Part shown: piece by piece, positions 56,427 through 64,000 of the stretch
How positions within the stretch are numbered: the first letter of the stretch is position 1
Layout of the letters: each line of letters begins with the position of its first letter
The notes under the pieces: generated by a model
Told to the model about the DNA's origin: nothing
Database searches by the model: none
What the model saw: only the letters and a program-made list of their open reading frames with translations
Assembly: GCA_012728415.1 (NCBI GenBank)
Contig: JAAYFD010000039.1
Span: 1 to 64,000, forward strand
Origin: Gammaproteobacteria bacterium
GTDB lineage: Bacteria > Pseudomonadota > Gammaproteobacteria > Pseudomonadales > Pseudomonadaceae
Direction of reading: 5' to 3'
Length of the DNA stretch: 64,000 nt
Translations under genes and position numbers: made by a program

Positions 56427-58079
56427 TTACAGCAGCATGCTGCGGATTTCCCCCAGTATATCTGCCAGGCGACGGGTGAAGCGGCAGGCCGCTGCACCGT
56501 TGATGACACGGTGGTCGTAGGACAGTGATAGCGGCAGCATCAGTCGTGGCGCGAAGTCGCTACCATCCCAAACCGGTTGCATGGACGCACGGGATACGCC
56601 AAGAATCGCCACTTCCGGCGCATTGACGATTGGCGAGAAACCGGTGCCGCCAATATGGCCAAGACTGGAGATGGTGAAACAGCCTCCTTGCATCTGGTCG
56701 GCACCCAGCTTTTTGTTGCGTGCCTTGTCGGCCAGCTCGGCTGCCTCCGTTGCCAGCTGCAGCAGGCTCTTTTGGTCCACATCGCGAATTACCGGCACCA
56801 GCAGGCCATCTGGCGTATCGACAGCAAAGCCGATATTCACGTATTTCTTGCGGATCAGCTCGGTGCCGCTGGGCGCCAGCGAGCTGTTGAACTCAGGCAT
56901 TTCCTGCAGCAGGTAGGCACAGGCTTTAAGCAAAAACGGCAGCACAGTCAGCTTGGTACCAGCCTTTTCGGCCACACCAGCCTGCGCTTTGCGGAAGGCT
57001 TCCAGCTCGGTGATATCGGCACTTTCATGCTGAGTAACATGTGGAATATTTAGCCAGCTGCGATGCAGGTTGGCAGCGCCTATTTGTTGCAAGCGCGTCA
57101 TTGGTACTGTCTCAACCTCGCCGAAGCGGGAGAAATCTACCTCGGGAATCGGCTCAATACCCATGCCGCCACGGCTTTCTGCTGCGGGCTGGCTCAGGCG
57201 CTGCTGTACAAACAGCTGCACATCTTCTTTCAGAATGCGCTGGTGCGGTCCGGTCGGGCTAACCTGCCCAAGGTCTACACCAAACTCGCGGGCCAGCTTG
57301 CGCACTGCAGGGCCGGCATGCACGCAAGCACCGGCATCACCAGGCTTGCACACTTCTGGCTTGCTTGCTGGTGCCACCGAAGCCGGGCCGCCTGCAATCT
57401 CCTGCTGTGCTTCGGGAGCCGGTGCTGGCTGCGGCTGGGCCGCGCTGGTAGCAGGTACAGGCTCGGCCTCAGCAGGGGCTTGAATGGCCGTTTCTGTCAC
57501 CTCGATACGGCAAATCAGGTCGCCCTCGGTTACGTCGGCATTCAGCTTTGCCAGCACCTCAATCACGGTGCCGCTAACCGGTGAAGGAATTTCCATGCTG
57601 GCCTTGTCGGACTCCAGCGTCAGCAGGGATTGTTCTTCCTCGACGGTATCGCCCGCCTGAATCAGCAGCTCGATCACCTGCGCCTTGCCGGCGGAGCCGA
57701 TATCCGGCACTTCCACATCCTTGATGCGGGTGGTGGTGGCTGCTTCTGCAGGTGCAGCAGGAGCTGGTGCTTCTGCTGCGGGTGCCTCTGTTGTTGGCGC
57801 GGCGGCAGGCTCTTCTACGGCCGTGTCCGGTTCTGCAGCGGCACTGTCTACTTCCAGCTCGAGCAGCTCGTCACCTTCTTGCAGACGGTCGCCCAGCTTG
57901 ATTTTGAGGCTCTTGACGATTCCCGCTTTTGGGGCGGGAATCTCCATGCTGGCCTTGTCCGACTCCAGGGTCAGCAGACCCTGCTCGGCTTCAATCTGGT
58001 CGCCAACACCAACCAGAATTTCAATTACCTCGCCCTCGCCGGTACCAATATCGGGGACGCGAATCAATTCGGTAGTCAT
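56427..58079 (-). CDS. aceF: Pyruvate dehydrogenase E2 (dihydrolipoyl acetyltransferase)
   Basis: This 550-residue E2 core passes acetyl from E1 to CoA. Two lipoyl domains carry LESDKASMEIP (Lys42 and Lys159), joined by Ala/Pro-rich linkers. A peripheral-subunit-binding domain (about 251-290) and the catalytic domain with HRVINGA (His523) follow. Asn replaces the Asp seen in E. coli, as in Azotobacter and Pseudomonas E2. It lies 12 bases after aceE and ends at a bidirectional terminator. Confidence 0.97.
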   Translation of the reverse strand: MTTELIRVPDIGTGEGEVIEILVGVGDQIEAEQGLLTLESDKASMEIPAPKAGIVKSLKIKLGDRLQEGDELLELEVDSAAAEPDTAVEEPAAAPTTEAPAAEAPAPAAPAEAATTTRIKDVEVPDIGSAGKAQVIELLIQAGDTVEEEQSLLTLESDKASMEIPSPVSGTVIEVLAKLNADVTEGDLICRIEVTETAIQAPAEAEPVPATSAAQPQPAPAPEAQQEIAGGPASVAPASKPEVCKPGDAGACVHAGPAVRKLAREFGVDLGQVSPTGPHQRILKEDVQLFVQQRLSQPAAESRGGMGIEPIPEVDFSRFGEVETVPMTRLQQIGAANLHRSWLNIPHVTQHESADITELEAFRKAQAGVAEKAGTKLTVLPFLLKACAYLLQEMPEFNSSLAPSGTELIRKKYVNIGFAVDTPDGLLVPVIRDVDQKSLLQLATEAAELADKARNKKLGADQMQGGCFTISSLGHIGGTGFSPIVNAPEVAILGVSRASMQPVWDGSDFAPRLMLPLSLSYDHRVINGAAACRFTRRLADILGEIRSMLL

Positions 58080-58091
58080 GCGTACTCCTCC

Positions 58092-60746
58092 TTAACAGTC
58101 CAGCGGGTTGGGTTTATTGGCATCAATGCCAAATTTGTCCATCGCATCAAGCAATACCTGAACTTCCAGCTGACCTTCTTTGACCAACCCTTCAAGGGCA
58201 GCCAGAGTGACCCAGTAGCGGTCAACCTCAAAGAAGTCGCGCAGCTTCTTGCGCGTATCACTACGGCCAAAGCCGTCGGTTCCCAGTACCTTGTAGGTGT
58301 TTTGCGGTATCCACTGACGCACCTGGTCGGCAAACAGCTTCATGTAGTCGGTCGAAGCTACCACAGGTCCCTGACGCCCCTGCAGGCACTCCTCGATATG
58401 GCTTAACCGAGGTGTTTCACGCGGGTGCAAGCGGTTCCAGCGCTCAACCTCGAGGCCGTTGCGGCGCAGCTCGTTAAAGCTGGTGACACTCCAGACATCG
58501 GCGCCCACACCGAACTCGTCGCGCAGAATTTTCGCCGCTTCCAGCACTTCCAGCAGGATGGTGCCACTACCCAGCAGCTGCACATGCTTGCCGCTCTGGC
58601 GCTTGTCTTCATCAAACAGGTACATGCCCCTGATAATGTCACGCTCGACATGTTCACGCTGTGGCATCGCCGGTTGTCTGTAAGCCTCGTTCATCATGGT
58701 GATGTAGTAGAAGCAGTCTTTTTGCTCCTCCATCATCTGGCGAATGCCCTCGCGGATAATCACGGCCATTTCGTAGCCGAAGGCCGGGTCGTAGGTGTGA
58801 CAGTTGGGAATGGTGCCGGCCAGGATGTGGCTGTGACCGTCTTCATGCTGCAGGCCTTCGCCATTCAGTGTGGTGCGCCCGGCGGTGCCACCCATCAGGA
58901 AGCCGCGGGCACGGATGTCACCGGCAGCCCAGGCCAGGTCGCCAATGCGCTGGAAGCCGAACATCGAGTAAAACGAATAAAACGGCAGCATCGGCTGGTT
59001 GTAATGACTATAGGAAGTCGCTGCAGCCATCCAGGATGACATGGCACCGGCTTCGGTGATGCCCTCTTCCAGCAGCTGTCCTTTGACGTCTTCCTTGTAG
59101 TACATCACCTGACCCTTGTCGACGGGCTGATACAGCTGGCCGACAGAGGAGTAGATGCCGAGCTGGCGGAACAGGCCTTCCATGCCAAAAGTACGTGCTT
59201 CGTCGGGCACGATGGGCACTATGCGGCTGCCCAGGTCCTTGTCCTTGAGCAGCTGCGACAGGATGCGTACATACACCATGGTGGTGGAGACTTCGCGCTC
59301 ACCACTGCCATCCAGAATGGTTTTTAAGGTCTCCAGTGAGGGCGTTGGAATGCTCATGCTGCGCTGGCGGCGCTGGGGTACTGAGCCACCCAGTCTTTCG
59401 CTGGTTTTGCGCAGGTACTGCATTTCGGCGCTATCTTCAGCTGGGCGGTAAAACGGCAGGTTTTCCAGCTCGTCATCATCAATGGGGATGGCAAAGTTGT
59501 CACGGAAGCTGCGCAGGCTGTCCACATCCACTTTTTTGACGTTGTGGGCAATATTTTGTGCTTCACCGCTGCCGGTACCATAGCCTTTGATTGTCTTGGC
59601 CAGGATGACGGTCGGCTGGCCTTCGTGGTTGACCGCCGCATGGTAAGCCGCATATACCTTGAACGGATCGTGTCCGCCACGGTTGAGTTTCCAGATTTCG
59701 TCATCGGTCATGTCTTCGACCATTGCCAGCAGGCGCGGATCGGTACCGAAAAAGTCCTTGCGAACAAAGGCGCCGTCGTTGGCCTTGTAGTTCTGGTAGT
59801 CGCCATCCAGGGCTTCTTCCATGCGGGCCTGCATGACACCTTCGGTGTCCTTGGCAAACAAGGGATCCCACAGGCGGCCCCAAAGCACTTTGATCACGTT
59901 CCAGTCGGCACCACGGAAGTTGCCTTCCAGTTCCTGGATGATCTTGCCGTTACCCCGTACCGGGCCATCCAGACGCTGCAGATTACAGTTGATGACAAAA
60001 ATCAGGTTATCGAGCTTCTCGCGGCCTGCCAGCGAAATGGCGCCGAGCGCTTCCGGCTCGTCGGTTTCGCCGTCACCCAGGAAACACCAGACTTTCTGCT
60101 TGCCGGCCGGAATCAGGCCGCGATGCTCCAGATACTTCATGAAGCGGGCCTGGTAAATGGCCTGAATGGGGCCAAGCCCCATGGAAACGGTCGGGAACTG
60201 CCAGAAATCAGGCATCAGCCAGGGGTGCGGATATGAGGACAGGCCGTTGCCGTCCACTTCACGGCGGAAGTTGTGCAGTTGTTCCTCGCTCAAGCGGCCC
60301 TCAAGAAACGCACGGGCATAAATACCCGGCGACGCATGGCCCTGAAAGTAGATCAGGTCGCCACCGTGCTCTTCGGTTGGCGCCTTAAAAAAGTAGTTAA
60401 AGCCGATGTCATACAGGGTCGCACTGGATGCAAAAGTGGCAATGTGCCCGCCCAGGTCAGGATCGGCCTGGTTGGCCCGCATGACCATGGCCAGCGCATT
60501 CCAGCGTACCAGCGAGCGGATGCGGCGCTCCATGAACAGGTCGCCCGGCATGCGTGCTTCGTGGGTGACCGGAATGGTGTTGCGGTAGGGGGTGGTAATG
60601 GCGTGGGGTAAGCGGATGCCGCTACGGCTGGCCTGCTCACCCAAACGGGACAGCAGGTAGTGAACGCGCTCTTCGCCCTCGCGCTCTTCAACGGAACTCA
60701 GGGCATCAAGCCACTCTTGAGTTTCGACGGGATCTAAATCGTGCAT
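58092..60746 (-). CDS. aceE: Pyruvate dehydrogenase E1 (homodimeric)
   Basis: This 884-residue thiamine-diphosphate enzyme decarboxylates pyruvate and acetylates E2. The ThDP motif starts GDGETDEPEALGAI and ends with NCNLQRLDG. It is the single-chain E1 of gammaproteobacteria, near E. coli AceE (887). The frame is open to 60791, but ATG 60746 with AGGAG upstream and the start MHDLDPVETQEWLDAL is right. aceE-aceF form one transcript; a GntR-style palindrome lies 169 bases upstream. Confidence 0.97.
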   Translation of the reverse strand: MHDLDPVETQEWLDALSSVEEREGEERVHYLLSRLGEQASRSGIRLPHAITTPYRNTIPVTHEARMPGDLFMERRIRSLVRWNALAMVMRANQADPDLGGHIATFASSATLYDIGFNYFFKAPTEEHGGDLIYFQGHASPGIYARAFLEGRLSEEQLHNFRREVDGNGLSSYPHPWLMPDFWQFPTVSMGLGPIQAIYQARFMKYLEHRGLIPAGKQKVWCFLGDGETDEPEALGAISLAGREKLDNLIFVINCNLQRLDGPVRGNGKIIQELEGNFRGADWNVIKVLWGRLWDPLFAKDTEGVMQARMEEALDGDYQNYKANDGAFVRKDFFGTDPRLLAMVEDMTDDEIWKLNRGGHDPFKVYAAYHAAVNHEGQPTVILAKTIKGYGTGSGEAQNIAHNVKKVDVDSLRSFRDNFAIPIDDDELENLPFYRPAEDSAEMQYLRKTSERLGGSVPQRRQRSMSIPTPSLETLKTILDGSGEREVSTTMVYVRILSQLLKDKDLGSRIVPIVPDEARTFGMEGLFRQLGIYSSVGQLYQPVDKGQVMYYKEDVKGQLLEEGITEAGAMSSWMAAATSYSHYNQPMLPFYSFYSMFGFQRIGDLAWAAGDIRARGFLMGGTAGRTTLNGEGLQHEDGHSHILAGTIPNCHTYDPAFGYEMAVIIREGIRQMMEEQKDCFYYITMMNEAYRQPAMPQREHVERDIIRGMYLFDEDKRQSGKHVQLLGSGTILLEVLEAAKILRDEFGVGADVWSVTSFNELRRNGLEVERWNRLHPRETPRLSHIEECLQGRQGPVVASTDYMKLFADQVRQWIPQNTYKVLGTDGFGRSDTRKKLRDFFEVDRYWVTLAALEGLVKEGQLEVQVLLDAMDKFGIDANKPNPLDC

Positions 60747-60914
60747 GATTGACTCCTGAACATGTGTGTGTCTGGAAACACGGCACAACAACCTGGTAAC
60801 CGGTTGCAGTGTCGGCTGCGGTACTTTCAGGTCCGGGATTGCCGGACGTTAACGGCACTTCGCAGTGGGCCTTACTGGCCGCTCCGTGCCTCCAAAGCCC
60901 TGGATTCAGCTTTC

Positions 60915-60931
60915 TTGTAGTTTTACTACAA
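60915..60931. promoter_or_regulatory. Perfect palindrome upstream of aceE, possible GntR/PdhR-type operator
   Basis: TTGTAGT-TTT-ACTACAA is a perfect 7-bp dyad with a 3-base centre, the layout of PdhR/LldR/FadR-family operators (E. coli PdhR: AATTGGTnnnACCAATT). It lies 169-185 bases upstream of the aceE start. The regulator is not in the window. Confidence 0.5.
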
Positions 60932-61171
60932 ATTTGTTGGTTCGTCATCTATTCCGGCCAATTCATCGAATTAGACCTTAGAGTCATACTACGACAAAAA
61001 ACTGTTTTGTACTGCACTGACTGTGTGCTGCGCTGACTGGATATTGCATTTTCTACCAGGCAGTTTCGCCTGTACCCAGGCCCACCCGCACTCCCTGGCC
61101 TGCCGTGCAGTTTTATTTACCAGTTTCCCCTGTACCCGGGTCCATCCTATGCGGACCTGCACAAGCGCCCC

Positions 61172-61246
61172 TGCACGAGCAGCTTCAGCCGAGACTTGTT
61201 GGTTGTCTGGGTCACAGAATGTTCGCCACTGAAGTGGTTCCTGCAG
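61172..61246. repeat. REP-like palindromes upstream of glnE
   Basis: A reversed unit (ctgcacgagcagcttcagcc, from 61171) and a forward unit (gttcgccactgaagtggttc, from 61220) of the same family as at 6.1 kb face each other. Confidence 0.65.
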
Positions 61247-61427
61247 GCAGGGCGTGCAGCCGGGTCAGGGTTTGCACCCGGGCTTCTGTCGGGGCAGGGT
61301 TTGCGCCTGGCTGGGCTGGCGATAGGGCGGGCAGTTTGGGGCAAGTCCTGCTTTATCAAGCTGCATTGATTAGAATGACAAACTACCAACATCGCCGCTC
61401 GGCCTGCCTTGCCCGGATAACCATGCC

Positions 61428-64000
61428 ATGACCCCGCATTTGCTCGACCCCTTGCCGGAAACCCTTGCCCCCCTGCAACAGCAGGCCAGCCAGCGCTGGC
61501 GCAATGCCCTGCTTGAAACCGGCCAGGACAACGCCGGCCTGTCACCTGCTGATCAGGCCCGTATCCGCCATGTTTTCACCTTGAGTGAGTTCGCCCTGAC
61601 CCAAGCATGCCGGGACCCGCAAGCATTCCTGCAGCAGCTGGCCAACAACAGCCTGAACCAGCCATTTCAGGCCGCCGACATGCGCAGCGTTCTGCAGCAA
61701 CAGATTAAGACCTGCACTTCAGAGGATGAGTTACAGGCAGTGTTGCGCCGCTTTCGCAATCAGCAGCAGTTGCGCATCATCTGGCGCGAGCTCACCCGCC
61801 AAACCGACCTGAACGAAACCACACAAGAGCTATCAGCGCTGGCTGATGCCTGCATCAGCCTGGCCTACCAGTGGTTGTACGAACAGCAATGCCGCCAGTC
61901 CGGCACTCCAACCGGTCGGCACAGTGGGCAACCGCAGCAGCTGGTAGTGCTCGCCATGGGCAAACTGGGCGCGTGCGAACTGAACTTGTCGTCGGATGTG
62001 GACCTGATTTTCACCTACCCGGAAACCGGCGAGACCACGGGAGCCAAGCGCAGCCTGGACAACCAGGAGTTTTTTACCCGGCTGGGCCAAAAGCTGATCA
62101 AGGTGCTGGACTCACAAACCGTGGACGGTTTTGCCTTCCGCGTTGACATGCGGTTACGGCCTTATGGCTCGGGTGGACCGCTGGTGCACAGTTTTAGCGC
62201 CATTGAGCAGTACTATCAGAATCAGGGGCGTGACTGGGAGCGCTACGCCATGATTAAAGCCCGTGTGGTGGCTGGCGATCAACAGGCTGGCAGCCGTCTG
62301 TTGCGTATCCTGCGTCCTTTTGTGTACCGGCGCTATCTGGACTTTTCCGCCATTGAAGCGCTGCGTCTGATGAAACAGCTCATCCAGCAGGAGGTCATGC
62401 GTAAAGACATGGATGACAACATCAAACTGGGCACCGGTGGCATCCGTGAAGTGGAGTTCATTGCCCAGGCTTACCAGTTAATCCATGGTGGGCGTGACCT
62501 GAGCCTCCAGCAGCGGCCGTTGCTGGACGTGCTGGACACGCTGGCCCGGCAAGGCTACAAAGATGCCGGGGATATCACCGTCCTGAAGGCCGCCTATCGT
62601 TTTTTGCGTTACACCGAGCATGCCCTGCAGTCGGTGGCTGACCGACAGACGCAGCGACTGCCCGAACGGCCGCTGGAGCGGGCACGAGTTGCCGCGATCA
62701 TGGGCTACTCCAGTTGGAACAGTTTTATTACACACCTGAATCAATGTCGCCAGCAGGTTGAGCTGCAGTTTCGCGCCGTCATTGCCGACCCGGATTATGA
62801 TGACGAAGAGTATATCGGCGGTGAATGGCTGCCGGTATGGGAGGACTCAATCCGCGAGAGCAGCATTCTTCAGCAACTGAAAGAGGCAGGCTTCACCGAC
62901 CCGTCTACTGCCTGGCAGCGCCTGTGCCAACTGCGAAACGGCAGCCAGGTTCGAGCCATGCAGCGGCTGGGCCGGGAACGGCTGGATGCCTTCATGCCCC
63001 GCTTTCTGTCCCATGCAGTCGAACACGAGCAGCCCGACCTGGTACTGGAAAGGGTACTGCCACTGATTGAAGCTGTAGCCCGACGCTCGGCCTATCTGGT
63101 ATTGCTGACAGAAAATCCCGGCGCCCTGTCACGTTTGCTGGAGCTTTGCGCTGCCAGCCCGTGGATTGCCACCCAGCTGACCCGCTTCCCCGCTTTGCTC
63201 GACGAGCTGCTCAATGCCGGACGCCTGTACCGTCCGCCGCAAGCACCCGAGTTGGCAGCCGAGTTGCGCGAGCGCCTGCTACGCATCCCCGAAGATGACC
63301 TTGAACAGCAGATGGACGTGTTGCGCCACTTCAAGCTGGCCCACCGGCTGCGCGTAGCCGCCTCAGAAATTGCCGGTACCCTGCCACTGATGAAAGTCAG
63401 CGACTATCTGACCTGGCTGGCTGAAGCGATTCTGGAGCAAGTGCTGCACCTGGTCTGGCAGGAAATGGTGCGCAAACACGGCACACCAAAACGGCTTGAC
63501 GGCAGTGATTGCGAGCTGGATTTCGTCATCGTCGGCTATGGCAAGCTGGGTGGGATTGAGCTTGGACACGGTTCCGACCTGGACCTGGTCTTCCTGTACG
63601 ACTGTGACCCACTGGCCGATACCGACGGTCCGCGCCCGATTGATGGTGCCCAGTTTTATACACGTCTGGGCCAGCGGCTGATTTCCATGCTGACCACCCG
63701 TACCACCTCCGGCGGCCTCTATGATGTCGACATGCGCCTGCGTCCCGGCGGCGATTCGGGCCTGCTGGTCAGCTCGCTCAGTGCCTTTGCCCGTTACCAG
63801 GAACAGGAAGCCTGGACCTGGGAACACCAGGCACTGGTTCGCGCCCGCGTGTTAACCGGTAGTGAGCGCCTGACCGCCGAGTTTGAACGTGTCCGCCTGG
63901 AAATCCTGGGTCGCCAGCGTGAGCTGGAGCACCTGCGCGAAGAAGTCAGCCAAATGCGTGCCAAAATGAGGCATAATCACGGCACCCGCAACACCCGGGG
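61428..64000 (+). CDS. glnE: Bifunctional glutamine synthetase adenylyltransferase/deadenylase, 5' part
   Basis: The frame from ATG 61428 is open to the right edge (857 codons) of a gene usually about 980 codons long. It holds the first nucleotidyltransferase domain, which removes AMP from glutamine synthetase, with MGKLGACELNLSSDVDLIF and RVDMRLRPYGSGG. The second adenylylating domain has VGYGKLGGIELGHGSDLDLVFLYD. GlnE tunes glutamine synthetase to nitrogen state with PII. The C-terminal helices are cut off by the window edge. It is divergent from aceEF, as glnE and aceE are neighbours in Pseudomonas. Confidence 0.95.
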   Translation, partial: MTPHLLDPLPETLAPLQQQASQRWRNALLETGQDNAGLSPADQARIRHVFTLSEFALTQACRDPQAFLQQLANNSLNQPFQAADMRSVLQQQIKTCTSEDELQAVLRRFRNQQQLRIIWRELTRQTDLNETTQELSALADACISLAYQWLYEQQCRQSGTPTGRHSGQPQQLVVLAMGKLGACELNLSSDVDLIFTYPETGETTGAKRSLDNQEFFTRLGQKLIKVLDSQTVDGFAFRVDMRLRPYGSGGPLVHSFSAIEQYYQNQGRDWERYAMIKARVVAGDQQAGSRLLRILRPFVYRRYLDFSAIEALRLMKQLIQQEVMRKDMDDNIKLGTGGIREVEFIAQAYQLIHGGRDLSLQQRPLLDVLDTLARQGYKDAGDITVLKAAYRFLRYTEHALQSVADRQTQRLPERPLERARVAAIMGYSSWNSFITHLNQCRQQVELQFRAVIADPDYDDEEYIGGEWLPVWEDSIRESSILQQLKEAGFTDPSTAWQRLCQLRNGSQVRAMQRLGRERLDAFMPRFLSHAVEHEQPDLVLERVLPLIEAVARRSAYLVLLTENPGALSRLLELCAASPWIATQLTRFPALLDELLNAGRLYRPPQAPELAAELRERLLRIPEDDLEQQMDVLRHFKLAHRLRVAASEIAGTLPLMKVSDYLTWLAEAILEQVLHLVWQEMVRKHGTPKRLDGSDCELDFVIVGYGKLGGIELGHGSDLDLVFLYDCDPLADTDGPRPIDGAQFYTRLGQRLISMLTTRTTSGGLYDVDMRLRPGGDSGLLVSSLSAFARYQEQEAWTWEHQALVRARVLTGSERLTAEFERVRLEILGRQRELEHLREEVSQMRAKMRHNHGTRNTR

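Larger units (their letters stand above)
60747..61427. other. Intergenic region between divergent aceE and glnE
   Basis: 681 bases hold the divergent promoters, the palindrome 60915-60931 and REP units (61172-61246). On the minus strand TTGTCG and TCTAAT with 16-base spacing lie near 60,975-61,005 and could be an aceE promoter. No gene is seen. Confidence 0.45.

Noticed and set aside
56511-56525. Asn in place of the catalytic Asp in AceF (HRVINGA)
   Set aside because: Azotobacter and Pseudomonas E2 enzymes also carry Asn here, so it is a lineage trait and not a defect.

Overview
The window reads as chromosome of a gammaproteobacterium of the Pseudomonas lineage. The evidence is the pyruvate dehydrogenase E2 ending with HRVINGA (as in Azotobacter/Pseudomonas E2), the gene sets glpE-apaH-apaG-rsmA, holA-lptE-leuS, cpdA-yqiA-parE and parC/serB, and an LPS-core locus with waaP, three more kinase-like genes, a carbamoyltransferase, mig-14 and dnpA next to aceEF-glnE. 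The loci are joined differently from my memory of P. aeruginosa PAO1, so a related genus is likely; I cannot name the species. Composition is moderately GC-rich except for an AT-rich block at about 49.4-53.1 kb. No rRNA, tRNA, CRISPR array, prophage or insertion sequence was seen.

Layout. 0-5.7 kb: tail of an Rpn-type nuclease gene, cca, the peroxide-defence pair ahpC-ahpF behind a good OxyR site, and a hicAB toxin-antitoxin module. 5.7-15.2 kb (all minus): glpE, apaH, apaG, rsmA, an SMR efflux gene, holA, lptE, leuS, a YdcF-type membrane protein and a cyclic-nucleotide-domain protein. 15.3-28.1 kb: cpdA-yqiA-parE, parC, a four-gene Mla/MCE-type lipid transport operon, and the divergent ahpA-like/serB pair. 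28.1-32.5 kb: a BCCT transporter gene broken by one in-frame amber codon, then priA. 32.5-38.9 kb: elbB and a B12 regulon consisting of promoter, cobalamin riboswitch, btuB, btuF, btuC, btuD and a short PduO-like adenosyltransferase homologue. 38.9-43.6 kb: TerC-family protein, ABC-F ATPase, MliC-like lipoprotein and galE.

43.8-56.2 kb is the cell-surface locus. A 16-codon cysteine-rich upstream ORF precedes waaP and three further kinase-like genes (one with two kinase lobes, one lacking the catalytic Asp), then a carbamoyltransferase. An AT-rich cassette follows with an O-antigen-ligase-like membrane protein, a GT4 glycosyltransferase and a pyruvyl-transferase-family protein. A minus-strand kinase-like gene, mig-14 and dnpA complete the locus. 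The cassette is the most likely horizontally acquired and strain-specific part. The window ends with aceF-aceE (minus), preceded by a perfect GntR-style palindrome, and glnE, which runs off the right edge.

Intergenic DNA carries REP-like palindromes, a second dispersed repeat built on CTGAATAAT, and two approximately 86-nt stem-loop elements.
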